DNA of 55,337 bases from JAAZNO01 sp012798275 (GTDB lineage Bacteria > Chloroflexota > Anaerolineae > B4-G1 > SLSP01): the NCBI GenBank assembly GCA_035347995.1, contig DAOPQD010000012.1, positions 1-55,337 of the forward strand, given 5' to 3'. The notes beneath the pieces were generated by a model. It was not told the DNA's origin, did no database searches, and saw only the letters and a list, made by a program, of their open reading frames with translations. The position numbers were made by a program, and so were the translations under genes. Positions within the stretch are counted from its first letter, which is position 1; the number at the start of each line of letters is the position of its first letter. This document shows, piece after piece, positions 40,009 through 48,090 of the stretch.

Positions 40009-42321
40009 CTACTCTGCCTTCTCCGGCTGCATCACGATTTCCATGCGGTGACTGTAAGCGTTATGGATCTGGTAGCCGTCGTCAACGGGCGTGTATTCGA
40101 CCCAGTAGGTGACGTTGGCGGGCCGATGGGAGGCCAGGAAGTGGCCGGTTTGGGGGTTGTGGAAGCGGTTGCCCGTGCGTTCGGCGTAGGCAATTACCTC
40201 GCGGATGTCCTCTTCGAGGATCAAGCGCTTTTCCACGCGCGCGGCAACTTCTTCGGAGAGCAGCAACTGGATCGGAATGGCTGGCGGTTCGCTCACGGGT
40301 TCCTCCCAAAGTTCGGTCAGCAGACGGCGTTTGAGGCGAGCGCGGTTATCATGCCGCTGCGAGAAACGCGGCCCCGGACGCATGGCCCGCGCCGTCAGAT
40401 CATCCTCATACAGGATGTCGAGCAGGTGCAACGTGGGCTTCTGCCGGTCGGCGAAGAAGTCCCGGCACATGGCGCAATAGGTCACGTAGTCTAGCGGCTG
40501 TTCGGCAATGCGTCGCTGGACGACCGTTTCGGCTACCTCGCGGTTGGCCAGCCACATCAAGCCGCCGTAGCTGCAGCACTCGGTGCGCTCGCGGTTGAAC
40601 GGCAGCTCTTCGATGCGGAGGCCCATCTCGCGCAGGAGCTGGCGGACGCTCTCATGGATGGCGCTTTCGTGGCGTGTGGTGCAGGGATCGTGGACGGCGA
40701 GAGGCCCGGGCAAGCTCCGCGGCGCTGCCGCCGAGGGGGGCAGGCCATGCTCGCTGAAAAGCTCCCACAACGAGAGGGCCGGCACGTCCGGCAGATGGGT
40801 TTTGAACATCTGATAGCAGGTGGAACATGCCAGGATGACCTGTCCGCCGCCCAGCGCCGCGTAATCCGCGCGGAAGGCCGCTTGTGCCTCCGCGAAGAGG
40901 TCGGAGCGCCCGGCCCAATTCGCCGGAGCGCCGCAGCAGCCAAGCAGCAGGCCGACGTTGGGCAGCATCTCGCGCAGATCGGCGTAGGCGCGCTCGACGT
41001 GCTCCGGCGCCGAGGCGCTCAGCTGACAGCCGGGGAAGAAGATGTAGTCGCAGCGCTCGCTGCCGGGGGCGGGACGGGCCAGCCGCGCTGCCGCGCCGTT
41101 GCTGAAGGCCATGTCGCGCAGAGCGAACTCATGGGCCGAGGGCGGCATCCGATCCTGCGCCACCATCGTCTGCCGGGCCTCGTGGCAGATCGTGGCCATG
41201 TTCAAGTCATACGGGCAGATCTCCCCGCACAGCCCGCAGAGGCTGCACGAGTTGATGAGAGTGTTGAACTGCCGGGTGCCCATCACGATGGAGAGGTTGT
41301 TGTAAATCTGACGCACGTATTGCTTGGGATAGCTGCCGTAGTGTTGCAGATAGGCGCAGGCCTTGACGCATTCCAGGCACTCGCATTGGAGGCATCGCTG
41401 TGCTTCCTGGACGGCTTCGGCGCGGGTGTAGCCCGCGGCAGGGGCGGTGGGCCGGATCACCGGGACGGGCGCGATGCCCCCCAGGTTGGTGTAGAGCTGC
41501 GTGATGTAGGCGCCTTCGTGTTCCCGCGAAGCGGTGAGCGAGACCCGCTGCAGGTAGCGGTCTATGGAGATGGCCGCCCGCTGTCCGGTGGAGATGCTTT
41601 CGATGAAGGTGGGCCTTGCAGCAATGGCGCGCCCGGCCGCGAAGACGCCTTCCCGTGGGGTGGTGAAGGTATCGGGGGCGACGCCGGCCAGCAGCTCGCG
41701 GGCGAAATCGGCCTTCGGGCCCTGGCCTACGCCCAGATAGACGGCGTCGAAGTCGGCGTGGAGAGCGTCCAGCAGGGCAGTGGTGACGGGCGTGTTGAGC
41801 TTCACCTCGACGCCGTCGCTGAGGGCCTGGGTGAGCTCGCCGGTCAGCAAGTCGCGGGGCAGCACGTCCTCCGACGTCTCCCAGAGCGTTCCGCCCAGCC
41901 GTTCTGTCGCCTCAAAGAGCGTGACCCGATGGCCTTTGCGCGCCAGATCGTGGGCGACGGTTACGCCGCTCAGACCGCCGCCGACTACCGCGATGCGCTT
42001 ACCCCGGCCGGGGAGGCGACGTTTGGGAGGCGGTGGAGCGCCGTAGGCGGCGCAGGCGCGTTCCAGGGCGGCGATCATCAGCGCGTCGCCGAGATCCTTG
42101 CGGTTGCAGGCCGCCCGGCAGGGTTGTTCGCACACCCGCCCGATGATGCCGGGAAAAGGCAATCGCTTCGTGAGGAGGGCCAGCGCCGCATCGAAGTGAT
42201 CAGCGGCTACGGCTGCCAACATGCCCCGCACGTCAACGTGAATTGGGCAGGCGGCGGTGCAGGGCGGGGCGTGCTCTTGGGTGCATTGAGCCTCTAAGGC
42301 GTGGAGCTCTTTTTGATCCAT
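40009..42321 (-). CDS. Multidomain FAD / Fe-S oxidoreductase (GltD-like plus heterodisulfide-reductase-like; DVU_1558-like)
   Basis: 770 residues. The N-terminal GltD-type Fe-S region (PPCTAACPIHVDVRGML; VCEQPCRAACNRKD) is followed by FAD/NAD-binding (RIAVVGGGLSGVTVAHDLARKGHRV). A 4Fe-4S pair follows (CLQCECLECVKAC; CSLCGLCGEICPYDLN), then two CCG-type domains as in HdrB (FFPGCQLSASAPEHV...LLGCCGAP; HDPCTTRH...ECCSYGGLM). A C-terminal domain of about 130 residues is unlike HdrB. It probably moves electrons between NAD(P)H, Fe-S clusters and the Mo enzyme encoded just upstream. GAGG precedes the ATG. Confidence 0.88.
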   Translation of the reverse strand: MDQKELHALEAQCTQEHAPPCTAACPIHVDVRGMLAAVAADHFDAALALLTKRLPFPGIIGRVCEQPCRAACNRKDLGDALMIAALERACAAYGAPPPPKRRLPGRGKRIAVVGGGLSGVTVAHDLARKGHRVTLFEATERLGGTLWETSEDVLPRDLLTGELTQALSDGVEVKLNTPVTTALLDALHADFDAVYLGVGQGPKADFARELLAGVAPDTFTTPREGVFAAGRAIAARPTFIESISTGQRAAISIDRYLQRVSLTASREHEGAYITQLYTNLGGIAPVPVIRPTAPAAGYTRAEAVQEAQRCLQCECLECVKACAYLQHYGSYPKQYVRQIYNNLSIVMGTRQFNTLINSCSLCGLCGEICPYDLNMATICHEARQTMVAQDRMPPSAHEFALRDMAFSNGAAARLARPAPGSERCDYIFFPGCQLSASAPEHVERAYADLREMLPNVGLLLGCCGAPANWAGRSDLFAEAQAAFRADYAALGGGQVILACSTCYQMFKTHLPDVPALSLWELFSEHGLPPSAAAPRSLPGPLAVHDPCTTRHESAIHESVRQLLREMGLRIEELPFNRERTECCSYGGLMWLANREVAETVVQRRIAEQPLDYVTYCAMCRDFFADRQKPTLHLLDILYEDDLTARAMRPGPRFSQRHDNRARLKRRLLTELWEEPVSEPPAIPIQLLLSEEVAARVEKRLILEEDIREVIAYAERTGNRFHNPQTGHFLASHRPANVTYWVEYTPVDDGYQIHNAYSHRMEIVMQPEKAE

Positions 42322-42373
42322 AAGGCCTCACGGGAAAAACGAATACAACTTTTGCATTGGTTTTGCCCTTATC

Positions 42374-42460
42374 CTCCCGTGCGAGAGGAGCAGGGGGATT
42401 TTTGTCTCCCCTCCCCAGCCGCGTATGCGTCGCTGGGGAGGGGTAGGGGGCGAGAATGTT
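42374..42460. repeat. Diverged copy of the CCCCTCCCC hairpin repeat in the operon
   Basis: Arms CCCCTCCCCAGC (42408-42419) and GCTGGGGAGGGG (42432-42443) form a perfect 12-bp stem, followed by TAGGGGGCGAGAATGTTCTT. Leader repeat A has ATAGGGGGCAAGAGTTGATTCTC at the same place relative to its hairpin. It lies between the oxidoreductase and Mop genes. Confidence 0.65.
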
Positions 42461-42501
42461 CTTACGTCGTACGCACCCGATGAAAGCGTCAGCGCCCCTG
42501 G

Positions 42502-45231
42502 CTAGCCAGCTTGGGCTCGCAGGCCGGCCAGCACCTTCTCCGGCAGCGCTGGCAGCTCGCGGATGCGGACGCCGGTGGCGTGGTAGATGGCGTTGACAAT
42601 GGCGACATGCGGCGAGGTGAGCGGCAATTCGCCGACCCCCGCTGCACCGAAGGGCCCGTTCTCACGAGGGGTCTCGATGTAGATGATCTCGAAGTCGTCG
42701 GGGATGTCCTTGGGCTCCGGAATGCCGCAGGCGACCATGCTCGTGTGCTTGTTCAGGTCCTCGAAGTCCTCGGAGAGTGCCAGGCCGATGCCCTGCGCCA
42801 CGCCGCCGTAGATCTGTCCATCAACGACCAGCTGGTTGTTGATCTTGCCGACGTCAGCGGCCACGACTATTCTTTCCACGGTGGTCTTGCCCGTCTTGAC
42901 CTCGACGGCGACCTCGACGACGAAAGCGCCGTACATGTAGACGGCGAAGGGCGAGCCCTGGGCCGTTTCGAGGTTGCAGTTGCTGTTCATCGAGGCGGCC
43001 CATTGACCCAGGTAGCGCAACGGCAGCCCCTCGGCGACCATCTCCTGGTAGGTGCGATAGCTGCCATCGGCCTTCTTCAGCCCTTCGAGCAGCTTCTCGC
43101 AGGCGACGCGGATGGCGTTGCCGGTCATGACCTGGGAGCGGCTGCCGCCGGCAGGCCCGCTGTTGGGCGTGACGGCAGTGTCGTTCATCACCAGTTTGAT
43201 CTTGTCGGGGGCGATGCCCAGCGGCTCCAGTGCCTTATGGGCCGTGCCCAGCGCGCCCATGTCGGCGCCCTGCCCGTGGTCTTCCCAGCTGGAGTAGAGG
43301 ATCACGCCGTCGGGGGTCAGCTCCACTGTGGCCTCGGAGCTGTCAACGCCGTCGAGGCCGCAGCCGTAGATGCCGATGGAGAGGCCGACGCCGCGCTTGA
43401 CCTTGTCCGTGGAGTTCTCCGCCGCGTGTTGCTTAGCGGCCTCGTAGGATGGGCGAATGGCCTCCAGCAGTTGGGGCAGGCTGTAGACTTCCGGCGCCTG
43501 CCCGGTGGGGGTGGTGGCGCCGGGGCGGTAGACGTTCTTGTAGCGCAGCTCCCAGGGATCCATCCCCATCTTCTCGGCCAGCTCGTCCATCAGGCTTTCG
43601 GAGGCCAGGAAGGATTGCGGGGAACCGTAGGCGCGGAAGGCCGAGCCCCAGGCGTGATTGGTGCAGACGGTGCGTCCCAGGCCCCGAATATTGGGGATGT
43701 TGTAGCCCGCGCCGATGTATTGCGCGCCGCGCAAGGTCAGCAGGTCGCCAAACTCGGAGTAGGGGCCGTGATCCACCGTCCAATCGCTCTCCATCGCCAG
43801 CAGCTTGCCGTCCTTATCCGCCGCCAGCTTGAGGTGGATGAAGAAGGGCGAGCGCTTACCGGTGTAGGTGATGTGTTGCTTGTAATCGTATTTGAGGAAG
43901 ACCGGGCGGCCGGTGGCTATCGCCGCGACGCCCAGCAGCGCCTCCATCGTGGGGCTGAATTTGTAGCCGAAGGTCCCGCCGGCGTTGTTCTGTACGAGCC
44001 GCAGTTTCTCCGGCGCGATGCCCAGGCCGGGGGCGATCATGGCATGGTGCAGGTGAATGCCGATGCTCTTGGAGTGGATGGTGAGGCGCCCTTCCTCATC
44101 GAAGTAGGCGAAACCGACATCCGGCTCGATGGTCAGGTGCGGCTGGCGCTGGAGGTAATAATCCCCTTCAATCACATAGGCCGCTTTCTCCATGATGGGC
44201 TGGGTGTCCTCGCCCTTGACAATGGGGATCTCGAAATAGACGTTGGGGGTGCCGGGGTGAATTTCGATCGCGTCGTCGGCCATGGCGGCAGGGGCGCTCA
44301 TGTAGGCGGGGAGGATTTCCAGCTCCACCTTGACCTTCTTCGCGGCGGCGCGAGCGTTGGCCTCCGTGTCGGCGCAGACGATGGCGATGGCATCGCCGTA
44401 CTGGAAGACCTTCGTATCACAGAGGATGGGGCGATCCCAGCCATCGCCCTTGTTGGTGGGGAAGGTGATCAGCCCGGTGATGCGGTTCTTGCCCTTGACG
44501 TCCTTGTGGGTCACGACCTTGTAGACGCCGGGCATGGCCTCAGCCTCTGAGATGTCAATGCTCAGGATGTTGGCGTGCGAGACCTCGGCCTGTACCAGAG
44601 CCAGGTGCAGGGCGCCGGCCGGCAACTTGAGCCCCAAGTCCGCGCCAAAGTCCCAGGTGCCGGTGACCTTGGGCAGTGCGGAGGGGCGAGGATACCTGGT
44701 GCCCCAGATTTTGCCGTCTTCGGGCAGCTGGTACTCCAACGCCTCCGGGTCCAGCTCGCCGCGCAGCACCCGGGCGGCGTCCATCACCGCGTCTATGTAG
44801 GGCTTGTAGCCATTGCAGCGGCAGATGTTGCGGTGCTTCTGGAACCAGTCGCGAACTTCCTGGCGCGTCGGGTTGGGGTTTTGATCCAGCAGGGCTTTGG
44901 TCGAGATGACGAAGCCGGGTGTGCAGTACCCGCATTGCGCCGCGCCGTGTGCCACGAACGCCTGTTGAATGGGATGTGGGTGATCCGGCGTGCCGATGCC
45001 TTCTACGGTGATGACCGTTGCTCCATCTGCAACGTGTTTCATCTTGGTGTTGCAGGAACGGACGACCTTGCCCTCCAGGATGACGGAGCAGGCGCCGCAC
45101 TGCCCGCTGCCGCAGCCTATTTTGGTGCCGGTCAGTCCCAATTGCTCGCGCAGCACCGTAGCCAGCGAGGCTTCTGGATCCACGATCAGGGTGCGGGGAA
45201 TGCCATTGACAATCAGTTGCTTCTTCTGCAT
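42502..45231 (-). CDS. Molybdenum-containing aldehyde oxidoreductase (xanthine oxidase family, Mop-like)
   Basis: 909 residues in one chain. The N-terminal plant-type [2Fe-2S] domain has CGSGQCGAC (C40, C45, C48) and C60. The second [2Fe-2S] domain has QCGYCTPGF and CRCNGYKPYID. The long molybdopterin-binding part ends with the catalytic glutamate motif GAAGVGELPLTSP. No FAD domain is present, as in Desulfovibrio Mop. It oxidises aldehydes to carboxylates using water and passes electrons out through its Fe-S centres. AGGAGG lies 5 nt before the ATG. It is first in a seven-gene operon and follows a candidate Moco riboswitch. Confidence 0.95.
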   Translation of the reverse strand: MQKKQLIVNGIPRTLIVDPEASLATVLREQLGLTGTKIGCGSGQCGACSVILEGKVVRSCNTKMKHVADGATVITVEGIGTPDHPHPIQQAFVAHGAAQCGYCTPGFVISTKALLDQNPNPTRQEVRDWFQKHRNICRCNGYKPYIDAVMDAARVLRGELDPEALEYQLPEDGKIWGTRYPRPSALPKVTGTWDFGADLGLKLPAGALHLALVQAEVSHANILSIDISEAEAMPGVYKVVTHKDVKGKNRITGLITFPTNKGDGWDRPILCDTKVFQYGDAIAIVCADTEANARAAAKKVKVELEILPAYMSAPAAMADDAIEIHPGTPNVYFEIPIVKGEDTQPIMEKAAYVIEGDYYLQRQPHLTIEPDVGFAYFDEEGRLTIHSKSIGIHLHHAMIAPGLGIAPEKLRLVQNNAGGTFGYKFSPTMEALLGVAAIATGRPVFLKYDYKQHITYTGKRSPFFIHLKLAADKDGKLLAMESDWTVDHGPYSEFGDLLTLRGAQYIGAGYNIPNIRGLGRTVCTNHAWGSAFRAYGSPQSFLASESLMDELAEKMGMDPWELRYKNVYRPGATTPTGQAPEVYSLPQLLEAIRPSYEAAKQHAAENSTDKVKRGVGLSIGIYGCGLDGVDSSEATVELTPDGVILYSSWEDHGQGADMGALGTAHKALEPLGIAPDKIKLVMNDTAVTPNSGPAGGSRSQVMTGNAIRVACEKLLEGLKKADGSYRTYQEMVAEGLPLRYLGQWAASMNSNCNLETAQGSPFAVYMYGAFVVEVAVEVKTGKTTVERIVVAADVGKINNQLVVDGQIYGGVAQGIGLALSEDFEDLNKHTSMVACGIPEPKDIPDDFEIIYIETPRENGPFGAAGVGELPLTSPHVAIVNAIYHATGVRIRELPALPEKVLAGLRAQAG

Positions 45232-45330
45232 AACGTCCTCCTAACTAGATGTAGACATGGAATGCGTTTCATTGACCTCCAGCAGCAGGGAGCTCCGGGG
45301 GTCTCAAGACCCTTGGACGGCGTGCATGAC

Positions 45331-45363
45331 AAAAGAAAACGGCGCCCCGAAAAGGAGCGCCGT
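45331..45363 (-). terminator. Intrinsic terminator in the Mop leader (riboswitch expression platform)
   Basis: On the minus strand ACGGCGCTCC (45363-45354) pairs with GGGGCGCCGT (45348-45339), one G-U pair, loop about 5 nt, followed by TTTTCTTTT. It lies about 100 nt before the Mop start codon and just after the aptamer-like region, so it can attenuate the operon. Confidence 0.85.
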
Positions 45364-45515
45364 AGCGTTGCGCGGATCAGTCCCCTGGGACTCCCGCGAC
45401 GTGTACCGGCGAGGCTCCTTTCCAAAGGTGGGAGGCGTAGCTGTTTCCGGCTAGACCTTAACGGTTTTATGCCATAAGTCTGGGAGAGGCTCTTAGGTCA
45501 TAAAACTCGGAGCGT
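45364..45515 (-). promoter_or_regulatory. Candidate molybdenum-cofactor (Moco/Tuco) riboswitch aptamer
   Basis: On the minus strand the core reads AGCCGG (45453-45448), an apical arm GCCTCCC...AAAGGAGCC, and GCCGGT (45409-45404), so the two CCGG segments can pair around a CTCC/GGAG stem. A second arm follows (GCGGGA-GTCCC-AGG-GGAC-TGATCCGC, 45397-45371). Upstream a GTTTTATG / CATAAAAC hairpin (about 45508-45462) is possible. From memory the GCCTCC / GAAAGGAGCC pattern is that of the Moco RNA motif (RF01055); I could not run a covariance model. Position before a Moco enzyme operon and just before a terminator is strong context. Confidence 0.6.
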
Positions 45516-45609
45516 GCGGTTGAACGTATGGATCTGTAAAGGTTAAGCAGGCGCTCAAGCCATGAGTGCTGACGTGATGAGGGAAGCCTTCAGCGGCTCA
45601 CCTGAATTT
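45516..45609. other. Remaining leader of the Mop operon
   Basis: Transcribed leader between the -10 box and the aptamer-like region. No frame or repeat is recognised. Confidence 0.5.
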
Positions 45610-45638
45610 ATTATAGCATACAATGAATTTGGGCACAA
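45610..45638 (-). promoter_or_regulatory. Promoter of the Mop operon
   Basis: On the minus strand TTGTGC (45638-45633) is followed after 17 bp by a perfect TATAAT (45615-45610). It gives a leader of about 370 nt, long enough for the riboswitch and terminator. The interval 45639-45830 upstream, after the kinase gene, shows no gene. Confidence 0.75.
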
Positions 45639-45830
45639 GAGGGAGTTTTGGGCATTGCTCACAACTCGAGAGAGACTGGAAGAAGTTCCATCTCCGTGGT
45701 AAGATTGAGTTAGTGCAACCAAAACTCAACTCGATTTCCCCTTTCCCACATCAGGACTTCACTTATGGGTAATCACCAAGGATCCATTTGACCTTCTGGC
45801 CGGCCGGGAGGTAGGGGATGACGTGCGGCC

Positions 45831-47270
45831 TTACTTTCCGGCCAGCGGCAGTGTGAACCGGAAGACGGTTTTCTGGTGCGGGACGCTTTCGGCGCTGATC
45901 TGACCGCCGTGCAGGGTGACGAACTGCCGGGCGATCGCCAGCCCCAGGCCGGCGCCGCTGCCGGCCTCGGTCCGCGCGCGTGATTTGTCGCCTCGCCAGA
46001 AGCGCTCAAATACGTAGGGTAAATCCTCCGGGGCGATGCCGGTCCCGGTATCACTGACGGTGACTTCTACTGCCTGCGCCTGCTCCTGAACGGCAGCTGA
46101 GAGGGTCACGACGCCGCCGGCCGGGGTGTGGCGCAGGGCGTTGGAAATGAGGTTGCCGAGCACCTGGGCGATCCGCCGCCAGTCAGCCGGAACTTTGGGC
46201 AGCCTGGCCGGAAGATCCAACATCAGTGTGACGCCGCGATCTTCGGCCTGGGGGGTAAAATTGACGCAGGCGTCGCGCAACAGGTCTCCTACGTCGGTGG
46301 GACGCAGTTCCAAAGGCAGCTGGCCGGCTTCGGCCTGCGCCAGGAGGCGCAAATCTTCCACCAATTGCGTGAGCAGGAGGGTTTGTTCCAGCACCGGCCC
46401 GAGTTGTTCCGGCGTCGCCGGATAGACGCCGTCCAGGATGCCCTCCAGCTTGCCGCGGATCACGCTCAGGGGCGTGCGGAGCTCGTGCGCGACGTCAGCG
46501 GTCAGGTTGCGGCGGAGTTCATTGTCGCGCGCGAGCGCATCCGCCATGGCGTTGAAGGTGGCGGCCAGCTCGCCCATTTCCCCTACGTGATCCTGAGACA
46601 CGCGCGCGCTGAGGGTGCCGCTTGCAATGGCGCGGGCGGCGTCGGTCACTTCCTGGACCGGGCGGCTGATGCCGCGCGAAAGGACCAGACCCACGATCAC
46701 GGCGGCGACCATCACGTAGACGCTGCTCCCCAACATCCGCTCGGCAATCCGCCCCACGCGCGGCAGGGGGGTAGGCTGATCGGGGGGCGGCGCAATGGCC
46801 CGGAAGTCGCTGAGCAGAATCCGCCCGACGAGTTGCCCGTTGACCATAATGGGCATGGCTAACCCTTGTTCGACCTGCCCCAGGTTTTCCCCTTGTTGCT
46901 CGGGATTGTCGGAGGCGATGACTTCACCGGTGGGGGAAAGCAAAATGTAAGGGCGCTGCCAGTCTGCGTCATACGGCTCCCATCCTGGCCCCGTGGGATA
47001 GCCGGCGATCATGGTTTCCACGCCGTCCCAGGAGCCGTGTTCCTGATAATAGCGACTCAACCGGTCGGCCCACAGGGTGTGTCCCGGCAGCGGGCTGTTG
47101 CCGATGATGGCCTGTGTCTGCCGCAACGCCTGCCGGCCCACCAGGTAGACGGCTCCCAGGGGCAGCAAGGTGACCAGGCCAAAGGCCAGCGCCATCTGCC
47201 AGAAAAAGCGCAGATTGAGGCGCCTCCAGGCGCGTTTCCAACCCTGACGGAGTTTGCCCCAGAGTTTCAT
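45831..47270 (-). CDS. HAMP-domain sensor histidine kinase
   Basis: About 479 residues from the start at 47270, which overlaps the regulator stop (ATGA). The first transmembrane helix (about 25-47) is followed by an extracytoplasmic sensor domain of about 130 residues, a second helix (VYVMVAAVIVGLVLSRG), HAMP, a HisKA domain with phospho-acceptor His in DVAHELRTPL, and an HATPase with NLISNALRHTPAGG, DTGTGIAPEDLPYVFERFWRG and GAGLGLAI. Paired with the response regulator and placed downstream of the pump genes, it probably controls them in response to envelope or drug stress. Confidence 0.94.
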   Translation of the reverse strand: MKLWGKLRQGWKRAWRRLNLRFFWQMALAFGLVTLLPLGAVYLVGRQALRQTQAIIGNSPLPGHTLWADRLSRYYQEHGSWDGVETMIAGYPTGPGWEPYDADWQRPYILLSPTGEVIASDNPEQQGENLGQVEQGLAMPIMVNGQLVGRILLSDFRAIAPPPDQPTPLPRVGRIAERMLGSSVYVMVAAVIVGLVLSRGISRPVQEVTDAARAIASGTLSARVSQDHVGEMGELAATFNAMADALARDNELRRNLTADVAHELRTPLSVIRGKLEGILDGVYPATPEQLGPVLEQTLLLTQLVEDLRLLAQAEAGQLPLELRPTDVGDLLRDACVNFTPQAEDRGVTLMLDLPARLPKVPADWRRIAQVLGNLISNALRHTPAGGVVTLSAAVQEQAQAVEVTVSDTGTGIAPEDLPYVFERFWRGDKSRARTEAGSGAGLGLAIARQFVTLHGGQISAESVPHQKTVFRFTLPLAGK

Positions 47271-47965
47271 GTGGGTTCCTCCAGTTTGTAGCCGATGCCG
47301 TAAACGGTGACGATCCATTGGGGGTTATGGGCATCGGCTTCCAGCTTGCGCCGCAGGTTTTTGATGTGGGAGTCAATGGCGCGATCATAGCCGGTGTAGG
47401 CCACGTCATACACTTGCTCCATCAGTTGAGCGCGGGTGAAGGGGCGACCGGCGTTCTGAGCCAGGAAGGTCAGGAGATCAAACTCGGTCGGCGTTAAGTC
47501 CACGACGGTTTCCCCCACGGTGACGGTGCGGGTGCTGAGATCAATGCACAGGTTGCCCACGCGGATCACGGCCGGAGAGGACGCTCCCCGGGTCCGGCGC
47601 AGGACGGCTTTGACCCGCGCGACGACTTCGCGGGGGCTGAACGGCTTGGTGACGTAGTCGTCGGCGCCCAGCTCCAGCCCGATCAGCCGATCCATTTCCT
47701 CCACGCGGGCGGTGAGCATGATGAGGGGGGTTTCGGCCAGCGTCGGATCGCGGCGGATGCTTCGACAGACGTCCAGTCCATCGGGGCCGTCCGGCAGCAT
47801 CAGATCCAGGATCATCAAATCGGGCTGCTCGTGACGGGCGATGGCCAGCGCCGTCTGGCCGTCGTGGGCCGTCAGGACTCGAAAACCGGCCTGTTTCAGG
47901 TAATCGCTCACCACTTCCACGATATGCGGTGCATCATCTACAACCAGAATGGTCTGGGTCGGCAT
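47267..47965 (-). CDS. OmpR-family response regulator
   Basis: The 232-residue product has a receiver domain with ILVVDDAP acidic pocket, phospho-acceptor D54 in DLMILDLMLPDG, and K in YVTKPFSPREV. The winged-helix DNA-binding domain (VDLTPTEFDLLTFLAQNAGRPFTR...YDRAIDSHIKNLRRKLE) follows. It is translationally coupled to the kinase. Upstream on the minus strand a TATAAT and, closer to the gene, a TTGACA box are seen but not at canonical spacing to each other. Confidence 0.95.
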   Translation of the reverse strand: MPTQTILVVDDAPHIVEVVSDYLKQAGFRVLTAHDGQTALAIARHEQPDLMILDLMLPDGPDGLDVCRSIRRDPTLAETPLIMLTARVEEMDRLIGLELGADDYVTKPFSPREVVARVKAVLRRTRGASSPAVIRVGNLCIDLSTRTVTVGETVVDLTPTEFDLLTFLAQNAGRPFTRAQLMEQVYDVAYTGYDRAIDSHIKNLRRKLEADAHNPQWIVTVYGIGYKLEEPT

Positions 47966-48090
47966 TTTGAGCGCCTCTTAGTGTCATTCCACCTGCGGCC
48001 TATACTGTCAACTTCTATTATAATCCCAGTCGGGAGAGAGCACGCGGCGCTGGTCCGTCAGCGCGCCCTCCCCCAAACGTTGCCCTGGAC

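Noticed and set aside
42511..44550. 679-codon plus-strand open frame opposite Mop
   Set aside because: Antisense shadow of a high-GC gene; no recognisable domains, while the minus strand has complete Mop motifs.
45364..45515. Cobalamin or SAM riboswitch upstream of Mop
   Set aside because: No B12 box or SAM-I core is present; the GCCTCC/AAAGGAGCC arm and the Mo enzyme context fit a Moco element better.
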